Assembly: GCF_001830555.1 (NCBI RefSeq)
Contig: NZ_MIAM01000063.1
Span: 107,998-142,291 of the forward strand
Length of the DNA stretch: 34,294 nt
Origin: Sphingopyxis sp. RIFCSPHIGHO2_12_FULL_65_19
GTDB taxonomy: Bacteria > Pseudomonadota > Alphaproteobacteria > Sphingomonadales > Sphingomonadaceae
Direction of reading: 5' to 3'
The position numbers and the translations under genes were made by a program. Position 1 is the stretch's first letter. Each line of letters starts with the position of its first letter. This document shows positions 20,564-27,299 of this stretch, piece by piece. Below the pieces are notes generated by a model, which was given only the letters and a program-made list of their open reading frames with translations, searched no databases and was not told the origin of the DNA.

Positions 20564-20665
20564 ACGTTGCTCGCGGTGGCTCTGACCAAGCCCGAACTTT
20601 GCGGGTGAAGACATCTCTACGCCGACATGGCGACGCGGTCAGACTTAATTCTGATGGAGATATGT

Positions 20666-21751
20666 ATGAGCGATCCCAGTGCCAAACCGGCGCCATCCCT
20701 CAAAAAGAAGATCAACCCCCTGCTCAAATTCACGCTGCAGGGACAGGCGGCCAAGCTCGAAGAGATGGCCATCGAACAAAAGCCATTGTTGGGCTCATTC
20801 TGTCTAACCGGGCAGGGAACGGTGCTGTGCGCACCCCCGAACGCAGGTAAAACTCTGATTACGCTGGCCATGCTGATCGAGGCCATCGAGGCCGAACGCA
20901 TAGCTGGCGGCGACGTGTTTTATGTGGATGCTGACGACACGACTCAAGGCGTCGCCGACAAGGTCCGCGTCCTTGACGAATACGGCGTTCATGTCGTGGC
21001 CGAAGGCTATCAGGGCTTCAAGGCGCGTCTGCTGACATCAGCGATCGAAGAGATGATCCAAGAAGGGACTGCCCGCGGCAAGCTCCTCATCCTGGACACT
21101 TTCAAGAAGTTCACGCAGCCCATGAGCAAAAGCGAAACCAGCGGATTCACCGAAGTCATTCGCCGCTTCGTCCTCGCAGGCGGCACACTACTCAGTCTTG
21201 CCCACACGAACAAGCACACCGACGCAAACGGCAAAAACGTGTTCGCTGGTGTCAGCGACATCATCGATGACCTAGACTGCGCTTATGTCATCGACGTTCA
21301 AGACGGCCGGGACGGAAAGCGCCTTGCCCAACTGACCAATAAGAAACGGCGCGGGAACGTGCCCGACAGACTTACCTACGCTTACTCGCCGGAACCCGAA
21401 CTCTCCTACATAGCGCGCCTGATGTCCGTCCATGAAACCGATGGCTATGACGGCGGAGCCGACGACGTGCTCGACTATAGAACTCAAGACAACGAGATTC
21501 TTCAAGCGTTGGCCTTATCGATCCACCACAGCGGTGAGCACGGGAAAATGGAAATTGTCCGTAGCGTCGCGGACCACGATAAAGTCTCGAAGCGCCGCGT
21601 CCTTAAGCTGCTCGAGAAGTATGTCGGCGAGGACACCGACAAACATTTCTGGCGTTATGTGGTGCGGGCTCGCGGCATTCACGTGTTTGAGTTGATCCGG
21701 CCGATCAATGACCTCACTGATATGCTGTCCTCGCCGGGATGGACCGGGTGA
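20666..21751 (+). CDS. RepA/RecA-fold ATPase of the mobile element
   Basis: A 361-residue AAA/RecA-type ATPase like those named RepA or KaiC-like in plasmids and integrative elements. Walker A is APPNAGKT at residues 56-63 (with Ala in place of the usual first Gly) and Walker B is KLLILDT at 139-145. Sensor-like LSLAHTNKH lies at 177-184 and a probable winged-helix region at about 280-335 (KMEIVRSVADHDKVSKRRVL). RepA-type proteins are replicative helicases, so this could unwind DNA for replication of an excised element (inference). The start at 20666 has GGAGA in good position. The integrase gene follows on the same strand after 384 bp. Confidence 0.82.
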   Translation: MSDPSAKPAPSLKKKINPLLKFTLQGQAAKLEEMAIEQKPLLGSFCLTGQGTVLCAPPNAGKTLITLAMLIEAIEAERIAGGDVFYVDADDTTQGVADKVRVLDEYGVHVVAEGYQGFKARLLTSAIEEMIQEGTARGKLLILDTFKKFTQPMSKSETSGFTEVIRRFVLAGGTLLSLAHTNKHTDANGKNVFAGVSDIIDDLDCAYVIDVQDGRDGKRLAQLTNKKRRGNVPDRLTYAYSPEPELSYIARLMSVHETDGYDGGADDVLDYRTQDNEILQALALSIHHSGEHGKMEIVRSVADHDKVSKRRVLKLLEKYVGEDTDKHFWRYVVRARGIHVFELIRPINDLTDMLSSPGWTG

Positions 21752-22135
21752 ACGCCAGAATTCAGTTTTCAGCTTTCATGCCGTGCTCCGCTCATCGCGA
21801 CCCGAGGGCAACGGCGATCGAATTAATAACCCTTCCTTCGACTTAGCCTACAAACATCGTTCACAGCCGGCCGCCGAGCAGCATTCGATTTAGCCTGTGT
21901 CGGAACCAACCCGAACTTGCGTTCCCGATATCGGCATCGATGCGTCAATGATCATCGTTACGACGATCTACGACACCTCGGCAGCGCGGCGCCCCCTTCG
22001 CCTTCGGCGCTTCCCAAATGGCCATTTTGCCAAAGGCCACAGCGCCAACTCGGCCGTCTGGCCACCTCACCCCTCACCGCGACCCTGCGGCGCCCTCAGC
22101 GCGCCCGGCGCTCGCCATTCACAAGGAAGATTTTC
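21752..22135. other. Non-coding stretch before the integrase gene
   Basis: No gene is supported here. It holds short inverted repeats (for example ATCGT-TACG-ACGAT around 21954-21970), C+G-rich short repeats around 21985-22010, and the left copy of a diverged direct repeat (22010-22128). The integrase frame is open upstream to 21917, but that part has no family similarity and no good start. Origin or attachment functions are possible but not shown. Confidence 0.5.
22010..22128 (+). repeat. Diverged direct repeat, left copy (integrase leader)
   Basis: This leader matches 23845-23960 in order and orientation: CTTCCCAAAT/CTTCCAAATT, a TTTTGC-like block, then the best-kept part CACCGCGACCCTGCGGCGC versus CACCGCGACCCTACGGCGC, AGCGCGCC, and finally ACAAGGA versus GCAAGGA. 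The two copies flank the integrase gene and the small gene after it. Confidence 0.65.
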
Positions 22136-23287
22136 ATGCCTGTCGTAAAACTCGACAACAACTTTTGCCTGAACGCCAGAACCGAAACCGGGAAAGGAAA
22201 AACGGTCTTCAGAGATGCTTCGATTACCGGGTTCGCCTTCGAGGTCCGCAGCTCCGGAGGCGCGACCTACTACTTCATTTATTCGGACGCCTACGGGAAG
22301 CTGCAGACGACCAAGATCGCCCGCTTCGGGGACATCACGTTCGATCAAGCCCGCAAAGAGGCCAAGCGTCGCCTGTCCGAAGTCACCCTGGGCGGCGATC
22401 CGGCCGCGAAGAAGAAAGAGGTGAAAAGCATTCCGACCTATGCGGACTTGGCCGCGCAGCACCTTGAGCACGCCAAGACCTATCAGCGCGTCCCCAGCAA
22501 CACGGAATCGGTGATGCGCGTTCATCTTCTTCCTCAGTGGGGAAAGTACCGGCTTCACGAGATCACCACGCAGGCCATTTCTAAGTGGTTTGCCGATAAG
22601 ATCGCGGAAGGACTGGCCCCAGCAACGATCGAGAAAATCCGCGTAATCTTTAGCCGATCGTTCGAACTTGGCAGGCAATGGAATATCGCGGGCGCCGATC
22701 GAAACCCGGTTCGCAATGTCCCGCGCCGCCGCTTCAAGAATGCCCGCACCAAGTACCTGTCGGCGGCGGAAGCAAAGAAGCTGTTGGCTCAGGCGGAAAA
22801 GTCACGCAACCCGCAGTTGAAAAACATAATCGGCCTGCTGTTGCTAACCGGCGCACGGAAGACCGAACTGCTGACCGCGCAATGGCAGCACGTCGATCTG
22901 GAACGGCGGACATGGCACATCCCGACAACAAAGACCGGGGTGCCGCGCTATGTGCCGCTGTCGCAAGCGGCGATCGATATCATCGAGGAACTGCCAAGGT
23001 GGGATGGATGCCCTTGGCTGCTGCCTAACCCGATCACGCGAAATCCGTACACCGACTTGAAGCGGCCATGGGACACGGCACGGGACGCAGCGGGCCTGGC
23101 CGACCTGCATATCCACGACCTGCGCCACTCAGCGGCGTCGTTCATGATTAACGCCGGGATCGACCTTTATGCCGTTGGGCGGATCCTGGGTCACGCCGAT
23201 CATCAATCGACCATGCGCTACAGTCACCTCGCCAACGAAACGTTGATGGCGGCGGTCGAGGCGGGTGCAAAACAAATGCGCATCTAA
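22136..23287 (+). CDS. int: Tyrosine-type site-specific integrase
   Basis: A 383-residue integrase of the phage/island type. It has an N-terminal DUF4102-like arm-binding domain (residues 1-95), a SAM-like core-binding domain (about 100-185) and a C-terminal catalytic domain. The catalytic set is complete: R241 (TGARKTELL), K266 (TTKTG), H327 and R330 (HDLRH), H353 (LGH) and the nucleophile Y362 (TMRYSHL). The start MPVVKLD at 22136 has AAGGAAG in place. The longer frame to 21917 is discounted. It is the best candidate for integration at tRNA-Thr, although it lies about 9 kb and 8 kb from the two attachment repeats. This suggests rearrangement or a nested element. Confidence 0.96.
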   Translation: MPVVKLDNNFCLNARTETGKGKTVFRDASITGFAFEVRSSGGATYYFIYSDAYGKLQTTKIARFGDITFDQARKEAKRRLSEVTLGGDPAAKKKEVKSIPTYADLAAQHLEHAKTYQRVPSNTESVMRVHLLPQWGKYRLHEITTQAISKWFADKIAEGLAPATIEKIRVIFSRSFELGRQWNIAGADRNPVRNVPRRRFKNARTKYLSAAEAKKLLAQAEKSRNPQLKNIIGLLLLTGARKTELLTAQWQHVDLERRTWHIPTTKTGVPRYVPLSQAAIDIIEELPRWDGCPWLLPNPITRNPYTDLKRPWDTARDAAGLADLHIHDLRHSAASFMINAGIDLYAVGRILGHADHQSTMRYSHLANETLMAAVEAGAKQMRI

Positions 23288-23293
23288 CTTCTC

Positions 23294-23360
23294 CCCCATC
23301 CATGTGCTGGCCTAACGGCTGGTGCGTGGATGGGGACAGGGGTTCGTCCCTATTTTTTTT
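23294..23360 (+). terminator. Double hairpin terminator after the integrase gene
   Basis: An outer stem CCCCATCCA/TGGATGGGG (9 bp) encloses a G+C-rich loop. It is followed directly by AGGGG-TTCG-TCCCT, a stem with a very stable TTCG tetraloop, and then TATTTTTTTT. This should end the integrase transcript efficiently. Confidence 0.85.
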
Positions 23361-23425
23361 CGGCGCGGTGTCGTCGGAAAACAAAACTGTCGCCGGTATC
23401 GACCGGTCCCACGAAAGATAAAATC

Positions 23426-23773
23426 ATGAGTACGAATTTCTCGGCACCCCCAAAAAGGGCGTCAGCCGCGAACATTAAAATTCGCCCGGCACTGACCATG
23501 GTCAGGTCAGGACCTGCCGCGCTGTTCGGTCGTTTGAGCACGCTGCTACGCAACATCGCGCCGGGCACCAATAGGAACGATCAGGTGATGGCGCTCATCG
23601 CCGCCTGTATTTCCGAAGGCGTTGTCACGAAAAGGGAGATCATCGCCGTCACAGGCCTTTTGGGCTTCAAGCGCTACCACGTCACCCAACACCTTGATTA
23701 TGGGGTGGGCCACGATCGGGCCAGTGGGCTTTGGCGTCGCAACCGGGACGGCAGTTACAGTCTTTTCGCATAG
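23426..23773 (+). CDS. Small basic protein, possible winged helix
   Basis: A 115-residue basic protein. The N-terminal 45 residues are flexible and rich in Lys, Arg and Ala. The rest (VMALIAACISEGVVTKREII, then VTGLLGFKRYHVTQHLDYGV and LWRRNRDGSYSLFA) has the layout of a winged helix-turn-helix with a final beta hairpin. This could make it a DNA-binding accessory or excision factor beside the integrase (inference). The start was taken at 23426, where MSTNFS begins a typical N-terminus. The ribosome binding site is weak. I do not recognise the family. Confidence 0.6.
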   Translation: MSTNFSAPPKRASAANIKIRPALTMVRSGPAALFGRLSTLLRNIAPGTNRNDQVMALIAACISEGVVTKREIIAVTGLLGFKRYHVTQHLDYGVGHDRASGLWRRNRDGSYSLFA

Positions 23774-24079
23774 CGCTCTATGCCCCCGTTTGCTGCTGCT
23801 TCGAATCGGCACGTGAACGGGGGTGATGACCATGCCAACGCATGCTTCCAAATTTGGCTTTTGCACAAGCTCACGGCCGAACGGCCTCTCCCACCGAGCC
23901 TACCCCCCACCGCGACCCTACGGCGCTCCCAGCGCGCCAGTTATCGCGCATCCGCAAGGATAAACTTTGCCATTGTTGCTAATGCGACAATGCCTTAGCG
24001 CTGATAGTTCGATGCGGGTGGGGCACCGGTGATCGTCCCCTTTCAATCTTTATTTATCGCGATGTGCCATGCTCGCTTT
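23774..24079. other. Non-coding stretch with repeat copy
   Basis: No gene is supported here. A CCCCCGTT/AACGGGGG inverted repeat (about 23784-23822) can form a hairpin just after the small basic protein gene. The right copy of the direct repeat lies at 23845-23960. Confidence 0.5.
23845..23960 (+). repeat. Diverged direct repeat, right copy
   Basis: This is the counterpart of 22010-22128. It also ends in a ribosome-binding-like GCAAGGA, but no gene of useful length follows (the next frame stops after a few codons). It therefore looks like a leader that has lost its gene, or a non-coding functional repeat. Confidence 0.6.
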
Positions 24080-24811
24080 ATGACGACTGCAACCGAACCC
24101 CTCGCCAAACTGGCTGTTCTTATCGATGCCGAAAATATGTCGCCGAAGATCGTGAGCGGTTTGTTTAAAGAGATCGCGACAATCGGAGAGGCCAGCGTGC
24201 GCCGCATCTACGGTGATTTTTCGGGCACTCGCTTGAAAGGATGGGCCGAAGTGCTCGCGGCTCACGCAATTATGCCCCACCAGAATTTTGCCAATGTTGG
24301 CGGCAAGAACGCGTCCGATATTGCGCTGGTGATAGATGCAATGGACCTAATGCACTCTGGCAGGTTTGAGGGTTTTTGCCTTGTCTCATCCGATAGCGAC
24401 TTCACCCGTCTTGCAGCCCGCATCCGTGAACAGGGCATCGCCGTCTACGGTTTCGGCGAACAAAAGACGCCACAGAGCTTTAGGCACGCTTGCAAACGGT
24501 TCGTCTTTACCGAAAATCTCTCGGTCAGCGACGGGAAGGCTTCTTCCAATGGCGCGGGAGCGTCTCTACCGGCCGCAACGCTCAAGCTGCCGCCCACGGA
24601 CGCTGTGCCCCTCATTAAAGCTGCTCTCAGTCAGCTTGAAGAGTTGGACGGGTGGTATCCTCTCGGCGCGGTGGGCACGCGGCTTGTCGCTGAAATGCCT
24701 GACTTCGATCCCCGTAGTTATGGCTTTCCCAAGCTCAGCCAACTTGTCGACAAATCCGCAGCATTCGATGTGCGGCGCGACAATCTTTTAGTCCATATCC
24801 GCCCCAAGTGA
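24080..24811 (+). CDS. NYN-domain putative RNase with LOTUS/OST-HTH domain
   Basis: A 243-residue protein of the NYN (PIN-like) family. The acidic metal-binding residues are visible: D16 in VLIDAENM, D80 in NASDIALVIDAMD and D105/D107 in SSDSDF. Residues about 175-240 look like an OST-HTH/LOTUS RNA-binding domain (VPLIKAALSQLEELDGWYPL to SYGFPKLSQLV). Such proteins are thought to be RNA-processing nucleases. Chromosomal relatives are widespread, so a housekeeping role is possible as well as an element-specific one. The start at 24080 fits the domain start but lacks a good ribosome binding site. An ATG at 24062 is the alternative. Its stop overlaps a possible GTG start of the next small frame. 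Confidence 0.9.
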   Translation: MTTATEPLAKLAVLIDAENMSPKIVSGLFKEIATIGEASVRRIYGDFSGTRLKGWAEVLAAHAIMPHQNFANVGGKNASDIALVIDAMDLMHSGRFEGFCLVSSDSDFTRLAARIREQGIAVYGFGEQKTPQSFRHACKRFVFTENLSVSDGKASSNGAGASLPAATLKLPPTDAVPLIKAALSQLEELDGWYPLGAVGTRLVAEMPDFDPRSYGFPKLSQLVDKSAAFDVRRDNLLVHIRPK

Positions 24812-24987
24812 AATCGGGCCTAGACGCCCTCACCGCCGTGCAGCTCGCGGTCTTGCCGGAATTCGGAGATTCAGCTTGCAGGGAAATTTCCCGCTGGCAG
24901 CTTGTTCAACGCGTTGAGTCGATAGGCATACGAATTCCTTTTTACGTTGCGCCGTCAGTCACGGGAGCTTTAGATGCCGGTATATGA
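24808..24987 (+). CDS. Possible 59-aa coupled small protein
   Basis: A GTG at 24808 overlaps the NYN stop (GTGA) and opens a 59-codon frame with protein-like content (LDALTAVQLAVLPEFGDSAC, then SRWQLVQRVESIGIRIPFYV). It ends inside the start of the next small gene (24974). Overlap at both ends suggests translational coupling in a three-gene string. The family is unknown and no motif is seen. A chance open frame cannot be excluded. Confidence 0.38.
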   Translation: MKSGLDALTAVQLAVLPEFGDSACREISRWQLVQRVESIGIRIPFYVAPSVTGALDAGI

Positions 24988-25153
24988 GGTTCACGGTCCA
25001 GACCCTGTGCGCGAGTATTGGCTTGTCGAGATCGAGGTGATGGGCGCCGTCACGACCGAGACGTCGCTTGCCCAATCGTATCGCACCAAAGTTGCGGCCC
25101 AAGCGGCGGCAGACCTTCTCAACGCTGATCTTACGTCGGCGTCTCCAGCTTAG
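24974..25153 (+). CDS. Small acidic protein (59 aa)
   Basis: A 59-residue protein (MPVYEVHGPDPVREYWLVEI at the N-terminus, a helical middle with AQSYRTKVAAQAAADLLNAD). It has a good ribosome binding site (GGGAG, 8 nt upstream of the ATG) and is followed 14 nt after the stop by a strong terminator. These local signals make it more credible than most short frames here. It overlaps the end of the preceding small frame. The function is unknown. Confidence 0.58.
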   Translation: MPVYEVHGPDPVREYWLVEIEVMGAVTTETSLAQSYRTKVAAQAAADLLNADLTSASPA

Positions 25154-25166
25154 CTTCCGCCAGCAA

Positions 25167-25205
25167 AAAGACCGCGCCAGTGGAACGCGGTCTTTCCGGC
25201 ATTTT
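25167..25205 (+). terminator. Intrinsic terminator
   Basis: A perfect 10-bp stem AAAGACCGCG/CGCGGTCTTT around a 9-nt loop is followed by CCGGCATTTT. The leading A-run makes it potentially active in both directions. The stem resembles the one at 25630-25663. Confidence 0.85.
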
Positions 25206-25354
25206 CATGCTGCCCCCCGCGACCGCTCGCAGCGGTCGGAGTTGATGATAATTTATCAAAGCTGCGTTTGCCGTCAACGCGAGATAGTTTGCACTCGAAC
25301 TATTATGGGACAGTCCAACCGGCACCCCGCTTTGCTGCTGGACCGGCATAGACC

Positions 25355-25468
25355 GTGAGCGCATACCATTCGGGTGGCCGACCAATGATCCTCTTGGGCA
25401 TAGTAGCGATCAGCATTGCTCTGATTTGCGTCTTGCTCGTCCTCATCCGAGCAAACCGCGACGACTGA
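25355..25468 (+). CDS. Possible 37-aa single-TM peptide
   Basis: A GTG at 25355 (or ATG at 25385) starts a frame with a hydrophobic stretch of about 20 residues (MILLGIVAISIALICVLLVL) followed by a basic/acidic tail IRANRDD. This is the typical shape of a small membrane peptide. No strong ribosome binding site is seen. The hydrophobic run with charged flank is better than random, but coding is uncertain. Confidence 0.38.
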   Translation: MSAYHSGGRPMILLGIVAISIALICVLLVLIRANRDD

Positions 25469-25629
25469 CGATGGCCGCCGAGTGCCCAAATTGGGTTCGC
25501 GGTGAAAATGGTGGCACTCAGAGAAGCATATTAAGCCAAACTATTTCGCCAAGGCACTTGGTTCGCGGCGTAACGTCGCCGCTCCGGCCGTCACCACAAG
25601 TCTGATCCTATTCCGGCTTCCCACACGCC

Positions 25630-25663
25630 AAAAAGACCTCGCGGTGGGGCGAGGTCTTTTCGT
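25630..25663. terminator. Bidirectional-type intrinsic terminator
   Basis: A perfect 11-bp stem AAAAGACCTCG/CGAGGTCTTTT with loop CGGTGGGG is followed by CGTT. The leading A-run gives a T-run on the other strand. It differs from the 25167 terminator mainly by one paired base change, which suggests common descent or the same cassette design. Confidence 0.82.
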
Positions 25664-25882
25664 TCTCATGCCCATAGCTGTGCAAGGCATGGGGGTTAAG
25701 AAACCTTCCGCCCTTGAAGGTCGCCAAAGAGCGTCAGGCCGGGGAGCGTACGCCAGCAGGGGCACGAGTCAACGAGGGTCGATCACCCCCTCATTTTACT
25801 GTGGAAGAGTGAGCGTCACCGGGCGGCTGAGCGGAAACATCAGATGGGCCCCGGCCCTCTGGGTTGGGTCGCTGAGAACCGG

Positions 25883-25901
25883 GGTTATTGGACCAATAAC
25901 C
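25883..25901. promoter_or_regulatory. Perfect 9-bp palindrome, possible operator or recombination site
   Basis: GGTTATTGG-A-CCAATAACC is a perfect inverted repeat around a single central A, in an otherwise gene-less stretch. The short centre and A/T-rich arms suit a dimeric DNA-binding protein. Several HTH proteins and a serine recombinase are encoded nearby, but nothing links it to one of them. Confidence 0.45.
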
Positions 25902-26056
25902 GGTGAAGCTGAAAGTTCCGTAACCGGCGCCGCAGGTCGGAGTGCGACTGATCTATAGCGGGACAAATTGGAAACCATCGGACCAACGCGCGACTATTCA
26001 GGCGAAAGAGGCCGAAGAACCGCGCCCGTTAAGCGCGATCCCGCCTGAAGGCGCGT

Positions 26057-26392
26057 TCACTCGCCGGGCATAGTGTTGGTAGAAGAATAATCCTTGAACT
26101 TGTCGGTGAAGTTTGCGTGATAGTCGTCGACTTGCATTTCCGCATTTTCGGCTGCGTCGGCTGCGGAATCACCACCGGCCCTGTTGGCGGCCGTTACCGC
26201 CGCAGCGAAAGAACTCTGTTCCGTCTCGCAGGCAGATTTGACGGAAAGAGCAAACTCGGCTTCGCTCACCTTCGCTTCTAGCTGCTTCTTCAGATGCGCA
26301 CGCAGGCATTTGGTAAAGGCGGCGCGAGTGGTGTCCACGTTACCGGCCGGTGCGGGCGCCATAGTGGCCATTAGAATTGAAGCGATAAGCAT
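26057..26392 (-). CDS. Small exported protein of unknown function
   Basis: A 111-residue protein with a short signal peptide (MLIASILMATMAPAPAG). The mature part is helical with two Cys (KCLRAHL and KSACETE) and an acidic C-terminal half. A good ribosome binding site (GGGGAG, 8 nt upstream) supports the start at 26392. It resembles in type the small exported helical proteins of sphingomonads. No role can be given. Confidence 0.68.
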   Translation of the reverse strand: MLIASILMATMAPAPAGNVDTTRAAFTKCLRAHLKKQLEAKVSEAEFALSVKSACETEQSSFAAAVTAANRAGGDSAADAAENAEMQVDDYHANFTDKFKDYSSTNTMPGE

Positions 26393-26710
26393 CCTGCGAC
26401 TCCCCGTTTGAAGATTTGTTCTGGCGACAAATTTAGCCCACCTCTTTTCAAAATGGGAGCGGCATTTTCGCGATCGACGCTAATCTTTCCGTCGCCCTCA
26501 CAGATGATTGCAACCTTCGCCGGGCGCCGTGCGATAATGACGCAAGAGAGACTAGCGCGTTGTCGCCGCCAGCCGCAACCGCTGGTACGAAGGGTGCTCG
26601 GCTACAGGCCCTCCCCCCTTTCGGGACTGGGTCGAGCACCAATCTCCTATTTCGCAATCTCAACGCTCGAACGGCTTTCCTACAATGTTTTTACTCGTCA
26701 TCTGTGCCGG

Positions 26711-26839
26711 ATGAATGAGCCCGACCAGAAACAGTGCGAGCGTGCGTTGGCAATAGAATATTGGATCTCGACACTTATTGTGGTGGGTGCCTTCATCGTT
26801 GGGCTGGGCAAAGCCTTGAGCTACCTTCTGCGGAGCTGA
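26711..26839 (+). CDS. Possible 42-aa single-TM peptide
   Basis: The 3' end of a longer open frame encodes MNEPDQKQCERALAIEYWIS followed by a hydrophobic stretch (TLIVVGAFIVGLGKALSYLL) and RS. The upstream part of that frame is Arg/Pro-rich and gene-unlike, so a separate start at 26711 is preferred. The ribosome binding site is weak. A small membrane peptide is plausible but unproven. Confidence 0.36.
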   Translation: MNEPDQKQCERALAIEYWISTLIVVGAFIVGLGKALSYLLRS

Positions 26840-26872
26840 TTGAACTCGATCTGCGATCAACGCTCAACCTCA

Positions 26873-27223
26873 TCACATCATCTCGTCAAGCGATGCCAGC
26901 ATATCCAGGAGCAGACGTCTCAGCGAGATCATGCTCGCCCCCAATGACATCTCGGGCCTGTCGGCAAGAAGCATGATCGCCTTCACGACAGCATTGGACT
27001 GGCGAGCGAGCAGCACAAGATGAACCCCGCTCGGCGCATGCGTTCCATTCAACCAGTTTTTAGCGGTCCGCTGGCTAGCGCCTGTCCACTTCATGATGAT
27101 CTTCGCACCATTACGGGCTGATCCAAACTCGATCTTGAGCGCCGAAGCGATGACCTGAGCAAACTCAGCGCTGGTCAGGATGTCTCGTCCGATTGGAAAC
27201 GAACTGCCCTTTTTCGGTAACAT
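26873..27223 (-). CDS. HTH regulator divergent from the serine recombinase
   Basis: A 116-residue protein whose centre (residues about 38-75: KIIMKWTGASQRTAKNWLNG, then THAPSGVHLVLLAR) looks like a helix-turn-helix similar to those found beside recombinase/ParB modules in alphaproteobacteria. The C-terminus is helical. Its start at 27223 faces the recombinase start at 27300. The 76-bp gap can hold two overlapping promoters, so it probably represses the recombinase-parB operon (inference). Confidence 0.7.
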   Translation of the reverse strand: MLPKKGSSFPIGRDILTSAEFAQVIASALKIEFGSARNGAKIIMKWTGASQRTAKNWLNGTHAPSGVHLVLLARQSNAVVKAIMLLADRPEMSLGASMISLRRLLLDMLASLDEMM

Positions 27224-27299
27224 GCTGCCTCTCCTTTGCTGTTACGTCGGACGGCAGAGGGGCCAGTGGCTAGTTTACGGGCAATCCCAAGGCGTTCCG

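Larger units (their letters stand above)
25469..26056. other. 588-bp stretch without a convincing gene
   Basis: Short open frames on both strands lack starts and family features. The stretch contains a strong terminator (25630-25663), a perfect palindrome (25883-25901) and a region of imperfect C+G repeats. The 5' part (25490-25630) shows nothing clear. Confidence 0.5.

Noticed and set aside
23940-24030. A third copy of the tRNA-Thr attachment core near the middle of the island
   Set aside because: GTTCGATGCGGG and GGGCACCGG loosely resemble tRNA 3' parts, but the 18-nt core and acceptor end are not present.
27180-27299. A longer N-terminus for the serine recombinase
   Set aside because: It would overlap the start of the divergent HTH gene, and its sequence is not part of the resolvase fold. 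The ATG at 27300 has a usable ribosome binding site.
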